NCBI RefSeq assembly: GCF_010500835.1
Contig: NZ_JAAAMJ010000008.1
Span: forward strand, 94,439-158,438
DNA length: 64,000 nucleotides
Origin: Aurantimonas aggregata
GTDB lineage: Bacteria; Pseudomonadota; Alphaproteobacteria; Rhizobiales; Rhizobiaceae
Reading direction: 5' to 3'
Under the pieces are notes generated by a model. That model had not been told where the DNA came from and did not search any database. It saw only the letters and a program-made list of their open reading frames with translations. Shown here one piece after another: positions 47,209 through 54,677 of this stretch. How positions within the stretch are numbered: position 1 is the stretch's first letter; each line of letters opens with the position of its first letter. The position numbers were made by a program, and so were the translations under genes.

Positions 47209-49917
47209 ATGGCAACGCGGGGGGACCAGCTCGACGAGAGCATCTTCGGCTATGTCTGGCGCCACACCAAGCGCCAGCAGCTGTGGCTGTTCTTCGTCCT
47301 CGCGCTGTCGCTGCCGCTCTACTACCTGACGCTCGACCTGCCGAAGCGGATCGTCAACGGTCCGATCCAGGGCGAGTGGGCGGCGGGCGAAACGCAATCG
47401 CTGTTCCGCTGGACGCCGACCCTGCCGGATTTCCTCGGCGGCGGCACGCTGCAGCTGTTCGGGGGCCTCGAACTCGATCGGTTCGGCATGCTGCTGGCGT
47501 TGAGCCTGACGTTCCTGTTCTTCGTCGTCGTCAACGGGCTCTTCAAGTTCTATCTGTCGAACTACAAGGGCCGGCTCGGCGAGCAGCTGCTGCGGCGGCT
47601 GCGCTACGACCTCGTCGACCGCGTGCTGCGGTTCCCCACCGGGCGCTTCAAGCAGGTGCGCGGGCCCGAGATCGCCTCGATGATCAAGGACGAGACCGAG
47701 CCGGTCGGCGGCTTCGGCGGCAGCGCCTTCGCCGATCCGGCGCTGCTGCTGAGCCAGGCGGCGACGGCACTCCTGTTCATCTTCCTGCAGAATGTCTGGC
47801 TCGGCGGCGTCGCCGGCGCTGTGGTGCTCGTGCAGCTGATCATCATCCCGCGCATGCGCCGCCGCCTCGTCGTGCTGGCGCGGGCAAGGCAGCTGACCGC
47901 CCGGCTCCTGTCCGGCCGGATCGGCGAGATCGTCGACAGCATCCCCTCGATCCGCGTCAACGACACGTCGAGCTGGGAGCGGGCGGAGATCGGCGGCCGG
48001 CTCGGGCGCATCCTGCGCATCCGCACCGACTTCTTCCGCTGGAAGTTCCTGGTGAACTTCATCAACAATCTTCTGGCCCAGACCACGCCCTTCATCTTCT
48101 ATCTTGTCGGCGGCTATTTCGTCATTGTCGGGCGGCTGGACATCGGCCAGCTCGTCGCCGTCATCGCCGCCTACAAGGATCTTCCCGCGCCGCTCAAGGA
48201 GCTCATCGCCTGGGACCAGTTCCGCGTCGACGTGCAGTCGAAATACGCCCAGATCACCGAGCAGTTTACCATGCCGGACCTGATCGACCCGGCGCGACAG
48301 AAGGTGTCGCAGGACACCCCCGCCCATATCGAGGGCGACATCGCCATCGTCGGCCTCAGGATCGCCGACGAGGGCGGCAACGATCTCCTCGAGCCCACCA
48401 GCCTGCGGCTGGCGCCCGGCGAGGCGGTGGCGGCAACCGGTCCCGTCGGCGGCGGCGGCGAGTATCTGGCCGACGCGCTGGTACGGCTCGTCGATCCCGC
48501 CAGCGGGCGGATCAGCATCGACGGGCATTCGCTCGACCATCTGCCCGACTCCTTCGTGGGGCGGCGCGTCGGCTACAGCAGTTCGGGGCTCTATTTCGCG
48601 CAGATGTCGGTGCGTGACGCCCTTCTCTATGGCCTGCGCCACGCGCCGATGACCCGCCAGGAGGGTTTCGACCCGAAGGCGGCGGAGCGGCTGGCCGAGG
48701 CATGGCGGTCGGGCGACGCCAGTGGCGCCTCCCCCGAAGACTGGATCGACTACGAAGCGGCGGGCGTCGAGGGGCAGCAGCAGATGTCCGGCCGGCTGGC
48801 GGAGGTGCTCGACATCGTCGACCTGCGGATCGACATCGCCCGGTTCGGTCTGCGCAACCGGCTTCCGGCTGATCTCCCCGAAGACATCGCGCCACGGGTT
48901 CTGGCGGCCCGGGGGCGGTTCCGCGAGCGGCTTTCGGAAGGCGGCTACGAGGATTATTTCGAGACCTTCGATCCGGAGCGCTATTCCGACTACGCCACGC
49001 TGGTCGAGAACCTCGTCTTCGGCATCCCGCTGCCGGAGGCGCTGATGGGCAATCCTTTGGCCGAGCGCCCGCAGATGCGCGAAGTGCTGAAGCAGACCGG
49101 CCTCGACGTGATGCTTTTCGACATGGGGCGGCAGATCGCCGAGACCCTGATCGAGATCTTCGGCGATCTGTCGCCGGACAACCCGCTGATGGACAGCGTC
49201 GACCTGATGTCGCCGGACGAGGTGGACGACTATCGCACGGCGCTGCGCCGCACCGCCGGCGAAGGGCCGCACTCGGGCAAATACCGGCGTGCCTTCCAGG
49301 AACTCGCCTTCGGCTATATCGAGCCGCGGCACCGGCTCGGCCTGCTCGACGACCGGATCAAGTCGGCGGTGCTGGCGGCCCGTGCCCGCTTCCGCGAGAA
49401 ACTCGAGCCGGACATGGCCCAGGCGGTTTCGGTGCATTCGCCGACGGCGCTCAATCGTGCTGCCAGCTTCCAGGACAATGTCCTGTTCGGCCGCGTCGTC
49501 GACCGCTACGCCGAGGCGGCGGCCAGGATCAACGAGGTGCTGGTCGCGACGCTATACGATACCGGCCTTGCCGAGGTGGTATTCGAGATCGGTCTCGATT
49601 TCGACATTGGCAGCGGCGCCAAGCGCCTCTCGGCCGGCCAGCAGCAGAAGCTCGCGCTGGGCCGGGCCCTGTTGAAGCGGCCCGACCTGCTGGTCCTCAA
49701 TCGACCGCTCTCGGCCCTTGACGGGGACAGCCAGCAGGCGACAATTGCGCGCGTCCTTGCTTCGCGCGAGGCCCTTGGTGTCCCGCGGCAGACAGTTTTC
49801 TGGGTCCTGAGTCATGCAGATCACGCGCGCTTCTTCGACCGGACCCTGGAATTTCGCGCTGGCCGAATGACCATGATCGATGCCCCTGTCCCGCAGCCGG
49901 TCGACGAGCCGGCGTGA
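47209..49917 (+). CDS. Unusual ABC exporter-like protein with degenerate nucleotide site and large insertion
   Basis: A 902-residue protein. Residues 1-350 resemble an ABC exporter membrane domain with six helices. The nucleotide domain starts near 375 but the Walker A is ruined (GPVGGGGEY at 411-419, no Lys), and the Walker B reads LLVLNRPLSALD at 827-838, lacking both Asp and Glu. The signature LSAGQQQK (807-814) and the switch His (WVLSHADH, near 869) remain. About 330 extra residues (480-805) lie between the Q-loop region and the signature. Each of three spots (466-475, 597-605, 754-761) looks like the SVxDNxxYG segment. ATP hydrolysis seems unlikely, and the protein may act as a regulated partner or scaffold. 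The start is one base after the ATPase gene. Confidence 0.85.
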   Translation: MATRGDQLDESIFGYVWRHTKRQQLWLFFVLALSLPLYYLTLDLPKRIVNGPIQGEWAAGETQSLFRWTPTLPDFLGGGTLQLFGGLELDRFGMLLALSLTFLFFVVVNGLFKFYLSNYKGRLGEQLLRRLRYDLVDRVLRFPTGRFKQVRGPEIASMIKDETEPVGGFGGSAFADPALLLSQAATALLFIFLQNVWLGGVAGAVVLVQLIIIPRMRRRLVVLARARQLTARLLSGRIGEIVDSIPSIRVNDTSSWERAEIGGRLGRILRIRTDFFRWKFLVNFINNLLAQTTPFIFYLVGGYFVIVGRLDIGQLVAVIAAYKDLPAPLKELIAWDQFRVDVQSKYAQITEQFTMPDLIDPARQKVSQDTPAHIEGDIAIVGLRIADEGGNDLLEPTSLRLAPGEAVAATGPVGGGGEYLADALVRLVDPASGRISIDGHSLDHLPDSFVGRRVGYSSSGLYFAQMSVRDALLYGLRHAPMTRQEGFDPKAAERLAEAWRSGDASGASPEDWIDYEAAGVEGQQQMSGRLAEVLDIVDLRIDIARFGLRNRLPADLPEDIAPRVLAARGRFRERLSEGGYEDYFETFDPERYSDYATLVENLVFGIPLPEALMGNPLAERPQMREVLKQTGLDVMLFDMGRQIAETLIEIFGDLSPDNPLMDSVDLMSPDEVDDYRTALRRTAGEGPHSGKYRRAFQELAFGYIEPRHRLGLLDDRIKSAVLAARARFREKLEPDMAQAVSVHSPTALNRAASFQDNVLFGRVVDRYAEAAARINEVLVATLYDTGLAEVVFEIGLDFDIGSGAKRLSAGQQQKLALGRALLKRPDLLVLNRPLSALDGDSQQATIARVLASREALGVPRQTVFWVLSHADHARFFDRTLEFRAGRMTMIDAPVPQPVDEPA

Positions 49918-49956
49918 CGCGATGGCGACCCCAACGGTAGATCGGAGAGGCCCGAA

Positions 49957-50430
49957 TTGACGCTTTTGAAGTCTGAAATCGACCTTCTGCGATCCGTGCC
50001 GATCTTTGCCGGCATCGAGCCGGCGCGGCTCAAGCTGATCGCCTTCACCTCGGATTCGATCGCCTATCGCGCCGGGCAGGTCATCTGCCGCCAGGGCCAG
50101 CCCGGTGACGCGGCCTATGTGCTGGTGGATGGCGAGGCCGACGTCTCGGTGGCGACGGAAGCCGGGGACTACCTGGTGGCGACGCTCCGGTCCGGCGACG
50201 TCGTCGGCGAGATCTCGATCCTCTGCGACACCCCCCGCACCGCCACGGTGACCGCTCGCACCAGCCTGACTGCGCTCAGGGTGCGCAAGGAGTCCTTCCT
50301 GCAGCTTTTGAAGCAGTTCCCGGAGATCGCCGCCGAGGTGATGCGCGGTCTCGCCGAACGCCTGACCCACACCAACGAGGAGCTCGTGCGCGCCCGCAAT
50401 CTGGCGGCGTCGAGAGGCGGCGAGGCTTGA
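49957..50430 (+). CDS. Stand-alone cyclic-nucleotide-binding domain protein
   Basis: A 157-residue protein that is one cyclic-nucleotide-binding beta roll with flanking helices and no DNA-binding domain. The phosphate-binding cassette is GDVVGEISILCDTPRTATVT, with the conserved Glu and Arg, so cAMP or cGMP binding is likely. It sits between the odd ABC protein and the hydrolase and shares a 4-base overlap with the hydrolase start. In this run it would sense the product of the cyclase at 51283 (inference). Confidence 0.88.
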   Translation: MTLLKSEIDLLRSVPIFAGIEPARLKLIAFTSDSIAYRAGQVICRQGQPGDAAYVLVDGEADVSVATEAGDYLVATLRSGDVVGEISILCDTPRTATVTARTSLTALRVRKESFLQLLKQFPEIAAEVMRGLAERLTHTNEELVRARNLAASRGGEA

Positions 50431-51281
50431 GCCGCTTCGAGCTGACCATCTGGGGCGCCCGCGGCAGCATTCCGGCGCCCGCCGCCGCCAATACCCGCTT
50501 CGGCAGCGACACGAGCTGCGTCGAGCTGCGCTGCGGCGACCACGTGATCGTGCTCGACGCCGGCACCGGCGTCGTCGGCTGCGGCCGCAAGCTCTACAAT
50601 GGCGAGGCGCGCGACATCGACGTGCTGCTCACCCATTGCCATTTCGACCATATCATCGGCCTGCCGTTCTTCATGCCGCTCTATCATGCCGGTACGCAGG
50701 TCCGTATCCATGCCGGGCATTTCGAGGACGACACGACCTGCCGGGAGATGGTCGAGCGCTTCATGTGCCCGCCCTATTTCCCGGTCACGCCGAAGCAGTT
50801 CGCGGCCGACATCAAATATTGCGACTTCCGGCCGCCCGACGTGCTCGACCTCTTCCCGGACCTGCGCGTGCGCACCGTTCGGCTGAACCATCCCAATGGC
50901 GCGGTCGGCTACCGGGTCGAGTATGGCGGACGGGCGGTCTGCTACATCACCGACACCGAGCACCGGCCCGGCGGCCTCGACCAGGGTATCATCGACCTCG
51001 TCGCCGGTGCCGACATCATGATCTACGACAGCATGTACACGGATGAGGAATATCCCAAGTATCGCGGCTTCGGCCACTCGACCTGGGAGGAGGGCGTGCG
51101 GCTCTGCCGTGCCGCGGGGGTGCCCCGTCTCGTCGCCTTCCACCACGACATCTCGCGCACCGATACCTGGCTCGCCGATCTCGTCGGGCGGGCACAGGCG
51201 GTTTTTCCGGGCACGCTGGTTGCGGAGACTGGGCTGACACTCGATATCGCTGAACGGGTAAGGATCGTGGAGGCGAGCTGA
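50427..51281 (+). CDS. Metallo-beta-lactamase-fold hydrolase
   Basis: A 284-residue metallo-beta-lactamase-fold enzyme. The N terminus WGARGSIPAPAAANTRFGSD is typical of the GxRGS subgroup near PhnP/RNase Z, and the metal motif is THCHFDHIIGLPFF (HxHxDH) with later His and Asp ligands (RLNHPNG, YITDTEH, AFHHDIS). It starts at TTG 50427, overlapping the upstream stop, with GGCGAGG before it. A phosphodiesterase activity on cyclic nucleotides would fit the neighbours but is not shown by sequence. Confidence 0.87.
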   Translation: MSRFELTIWGARGSIPAPAAANTRFGSDTSCVELRCGDHVIVLDAGTGVVGCGRKLYNGEARDIDVLLTHCHFDHIIGLPFFMPLYHAGTQVRIHAGHFEDDTTCREMVERFMCPPYFPVTPKQFAADIKYCDFRPPDVLDLFPDLRVRTVRLNHPNGAVGYRVEYGGRAVCYITDTEHRPGGLDQGIIDLVAGADIMIYDSMYTDEEYPKYRGFGHSTWEEGVRLCRAAGVPRLVAFHHDISRTDTWLADLVGRAQAVFPGTLVAETGLTLDIAERVRIVEAS

Positions 51282-51282
51282 G

Positions 51283-52518
51283 ATGAGCCTGACGCAACAG
51301 GTCGACGACTGGCTTCTGAAGGAAGCCCTCGGCAGGCCGCGGCTGGAAACCATCTTCGAGCAGCTTTGCCTGCGGCTCAACTGCATCGGCGTGCCGATCG
51401 CGCGGGCGCGGCTCAACTGGCCGACGCTGCATCCGCTGTTCCGCGCCGAGATGATCAGCTGGCACCGCAACCAGCCTTCCGCCATCCTCGACCATTTCCA
51501 TCACCAGGACGCCAACACCGACGCGTGGCAGCGCAGCCCGCTGCGCTACATGCTGGATGCCAACCTGCCGGTACTGCGGCGCCGGCTGGTCGGGCCAGGC
51601 CGCACCCTCGACTTTCCGCTGTTCGAGGAACTCGCCGCGGAAGGCTACACCGACTATCTCGCCCTGCGGACCGAGTTCGCCGAGCCGGGCATGTTCATGG
51701 AAGGGCGGGCCGGCGGCATCATCGTGATCTGGGCGAGCGACCGGGAAACCGGCTTCACCGACGAGGATCTGCGGGTCCTGCAGGACATCCAGCAAACCTT
51801 CGCGCTGGCCTGCAAGTCGATCATCCAGTCGCAGATCACCAGCAACATCGTCGAGACCTATCTCGGCCAGAAGGCCGGCCGCAGCGTCCTCAACGGCAAT
51901 ATCCGTCTCGGCGGCGGCGCCACCACGCGGGCGCTGGTCTGGTATTCGGACCTTCGGAACTCGACGCGGCTGACCGGCAGCCTGCCGAGCGAGGCGTTCC
52001 TGCAGCTGCTCAACGACTATTTCGAATGCGCCGCCCGCCCGGCGATCCGCGCCGGCGGCGAGGTGCTCGCCTTCATCGGCGACGCCGTGCTGGTGATCTT
52101 TCCGATCGACGAGGTGACCGACCCGGAGGCGCTGACCGCCCGGGTGCTGGATGCCGTGGGCGAGTCGTTCAAGATGCGCGATACGGCCAACGACGTTCGC
52201 CGGGAAGCCGGCCTCGACCTGATCGAGTTCGGCATCGGCCTCAATATCGGCGATGTCGTCTTCGGCAATATCGGCGTGCCCGAGCGTCTCGCCTTCACCG
52301 TCATCGGCGCCACCGTCACCGAGGTCGAGCGCATCGAGAAGCTGACCAAGTCGCTCGACACCAACGTGCTCGCCAGCGCCAACGTCGCCGCGCTGGTGCC
52401 GGGTCGCTGGTGTTCCACGGGCCTGCACATGCTGAACGGCGTCGAGCGGGAGATGGAACTGTTCACCCTCTGCCCCGAGACACAGGTCGCGCTCGGCCTT
52501 GCCGCCGCAGCCGAGTGA
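51283..52518 (+). CDS. Class III adenylate/guanylate cyclase with N-terminal GAF-like region
   Basis: A 411-residue soluble cyclase. The first 190 residues look like a GAF-type sensor (IIVIWASDRETGFTDEDLRV). The catalytic domain (about 200-400) has WYSDLRNSTRLT and AFIGDAVLVIFP for metals, then NIGVPERLAFTVIGATVTEV and ERIEKLTK. The Arg for transition-state binding is present, but the usual Asn is Thr (ATVTEVERIE). The start lies one base after the hydrolase stop. It closes the eight-gene run and converges on the permease operon with a 9-base gap. Confidence 0.87.
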   Translation: MSLTQQVDDWLLKEALGRPRLETIFEQLCLRLNCIGVPIARARLNWPTLHPLFRAEMISWHRNQPSAILDHFHHQDANTDAWQRSPLRYMLDANLPVLRRRLVGPGRTLDFPLFEELAAEGYTDYLALRTEFAEPGMFMEGRAGGIIVIWASDRETGFTDEDLRVLQDIQQTFALACKSIIQSQITSNIVETYLGQKAGRSVLNGNIRLGGGATTRALVWYSDLRNSTRLTGSLPSEAFLQLLNDYFECAARPAIRAGGEVLAFIGDAVLVIFPIDEVTDPEALTARVLDAVGESFKMRDTANDVRREAGLDLIEFGIGLNIGDVVFGNIGVPERLAFTVIGATVTEVERIEKLTKSLDTNVLASANVAALVPGRWCSTGLHMLNGVEREMELFTLCPETQVALGLAAAAE

Positions 52519-52527
52519 TCATCGCCG

Positions 52528-53682
52528 TCAGTGGTGCGGGTCGACCGCGTCGCGCAGCCCGTCGCCGACGAAGCTGAAGGCGAGCACCGTCAGCACCACC
52601 GGCAGCATCGGCAGCAGCAGCCATGGATACAGCGCCACCGCCTCGATGTTCTGCGCCTCCGACAGCAGCACGCCCCAGCTGGTGATCGGCGGCCGCAGGC
52701 CGAGGCCGAGGAAGGACAGCGCCGTCTCGGCAAGGATCATGGTCGGGATCGACAGCGAGGCCGAGGCGATCAGGTGGCTCATGAAGTTCGGCAGGAGATG
52801 CCGGAAGATGATCCGGCGCGGCCGCGCCCCGAGCATTTCCGCCGCCACGACGAAATCTTCCTCGCGCAGCGCGAAGAGCTTGGAGCGGACGGCGCGGGCA
52901 AGCCCGGGCCAGTCGAGCAGCGCCAGGATCAGCGTGATGCCGAAATAGATCAGCAGCGGGCTCCAGGTCACCGGGAGCGCCGCCGAGAGGGCCAGCCAGA
53001 GCGGCAGTTCCGGGATCGAGCGCAGTATCTCGGTGACGCGCTGGACGGCTGAGTCCACCCAGCCGCCGAAATAGCCGGCCGCCCCGCCGATGGTGATGCC
53101 GAGCAGGAAGCTCAGCGTCACGCCGACCAGGCCGACGGTCAGCGAGATCCGCGCGCCATAGAGGATGCGCGACCACATGTCCCGCCCGAGCCGGTCGGTG
53201 CCGAGCAGGAACAGCGTGCCGTCCTCGGGCGGGCAGACGAGGTGGGTGCGAGCCTCGACGAGGCCCCAGAAACGGTAGGGCTCGCCCTGGCAGAAGAAGC
53301 GGAGCGGCATCGGGCGGCTGGTGTCGGGCGTATAGACGCGCCGCAGCGTGTCGAGGTCGAGCTCGTATTGCAGCGGATAGACGAACGGCCCGACGAGACT
53401 GCCGTCGTGGAACAGATGCACCGATTGCGGCGGGGCGAAGATGTAGTCGGTATGGCGTGACTGCAGCTCGTAGGGCGCCAGGAACTCGATGAAGACGATC
53501 GAGACATAGCTGACGACGAGAAAGGCGAGCGAGACGACGGCGACGCGGTGGCGCAGGAAGCGCCACCAGATCAGCTTCGCCTGCGAGGCCCGCGCATAGG
53601 CGCCGGAGACGATCGAGCCCTCGGCAATCGTCGCCTCCGGGTCGAAGGGTTCCTGCGAGACGAAATGCGGCAGGCTGCTCAT
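52528..53682 (-). CDS. ABC peptide transporter permease (YejE-like)
   Basis: A 384-residue inner-membrane permease of the oligopeptide type. An N-terminal helix is followed by a long periplasmic loop (about 65-165), then the import motif LGTDRLGRDMWSRILYGARI and the EAA-like ATPase-docking loop AAEMLGARPRRIIFRHLLPN. The long first loop is typical of YejE. The start overlaps the stop of the partner permease (ATGA), so both are made together. The end is close to the cyclase gene. Confidence 0.9.
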   Translation of the reverse strand: MSSLPHFVSQEPFDPEATIAEGSIVSGAYARASQAKLIWWRFLRHRVAVVSLAFLVVSYVSIVFIEFLAPYELQSRHTDYIFAPPQSVHLFHDGSLVGPFVYPLQYELDLDTLRRVYTPDTSRPMPLRFFCQGEPYRFWGLVEARTHLVCPPEDGTLFLLGTDRLGRDMWSRILYGARISLTVGLVGVTLSFLLGITIGGAAGYFGGWVDSAVQRVTEILRSIPELPLWLALSAALPVTWSPLLIYFGITLILALLDWPGLARAVRSKLFALREEDFVVAAEMLGARPRRIIFRHLLPNFMSHLIASASLSIPTMILAETALSFLGLGLRPPITSWGVLLSEAQNIEAVALYPWLLLPMLPVVLTVLAFSFVGDGLRDAVDPHH

Positions 53683-54677
53683 CGCGGCGTGCTCTTGCCC
53701 AGTCGGATGCGGGGATCGAGCAGAGCGAGCAGCACGTCGGAGACGAACATGCCGACGACGGTGAGCACGGCGAGGAACATCAGGAACGAACCGGCGAGAT
53801 ACATGTCCTGGCTGCGCAGCGAGGCGAGCAGCATCGGCCCGGTGGTCGGCAGCGACATCACCGCCGAGATGATCACCGACCCGGAGACGATCTGCGGCAG
53901 CAGCGTCCCGAGATCGGCGACGAACGGGTTGAGCGCCATGCGCAGCGGATATTTCAGCAGCAGCCGGCTTTCGGTCAGGCCCTTGGCCCGCGCGGTGACG
54001 ACATATTGCCGGTTCAGCTCGTCGAGGAGGTTTGCCCGCAGCCGCCGGATCATGCCGGCGGTTCCCGCCGTGCCGATGACCAGCACCGGCACCCAGAGAT
54101 GCGACAGGACCGAGCCGGCCTTGGCCAGCGACCAGGGCTCGTCGATGAATTCCGGCGCCATCAGGCCGCCGATCGAGGTGCCGAACCAGACATTGGCGAG
54201 ATAGAGCAGGATCAGCGCCAGCAGGAAGTTCGGCGTCGCCAGGCCCAGGAAGCCGACGAAGCTCAGCCCGTGGTCGGCCCAGCTATATTGATGCGTCGCC
54301 GAGTAGATGCCGATCGGGAACGACACCAGGTAGACGAACAGGATGGTCGCCGCATTGAGCAGGATGGTCATCGGCATGCGCTCGCCGACGATGTCGGCAA
54401 CCGGCTGGTTGTACTCGAACGAATAGCCGAGATCGCCCTGGACGAGGCCGCTGGCCCAGACGAGATATTGCTCCCAGAGCGGCCGGTCGAGGCCGTACTC
54501 CTCACGCAGGAAGGCGATCCTGTCGCCGCTGACGCTCTCGCCCTGGGCCTGCAGCTCGGCGATGTAGCTGGTCAAATAGTCGCCCGGCGGCAGCTGGATG
54601 ATGACGAAGACGATGACGCTGATGGCGACGAGCGTCCAGGCCATGGTGACGAGACGCCCGCCGAGATATCGGATCAC
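53679..54677 (-). CDS. ABC peptide transporter permease (YejB-like)
   Basis: A 332-residue permease, partner of the previous one. Signs are MIRYLGGRLVTMAWTLVAIS at the N terminus, then LDRPLWEQYLVWASGLVQGD and LGYSFEYNQPV in the periplasmic loop, and the docking loop VVTARAKGLTESRLLLKYPL. Six membrane helices are likely. It overlaps the solute-binding protein gene by 4 bases upstream and the YejE-like gene by 4 bases downstream, a fully coupled set of three. Confidence 0.92.
   Translation of the reverse strand: MIRYLGGRLVTMAWTLVAISVIVFVIIQLPPGDYLTSYIAELQAQGESVSGDRIAFLREEYGLDRPLWEQYLVWASGLVQGDLGYSFEYNQPVADIVGERMPMTILLNAATILFVYLVSFPIGIYSATHQYSWADHGLSFVGFLGLATPNFLLALILLYLANVWFGTSIGGLMAPEFIDEPWSLAKAGSVLSHLWVPVLVIGTAGTAGMIRRLRANLLDELNRQYVVTARAKGLTESRLLLKYPLRMALNPFVADLGTLLPQIVSGSVIISAVMSLPTTGPMLLASLRSQDMYLAGSFLMFLAVLTVVGMFVSDVLLALLDPRIRLGKSTPR

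Noticed and set aside
47194..49437. A 747-codon minus-strand frame opposite the odd ABC gene
   Set aside because: I checked it because the ABC protein is strange, but it lacks any motif, and the ABC frame has membrane helices and a signature motif.
49821..50048. Minus-strand frame over the gap before the cyclic-nucleotide-binding gene
   Set aside because: Short shadow without conserved content or a ribosome site.
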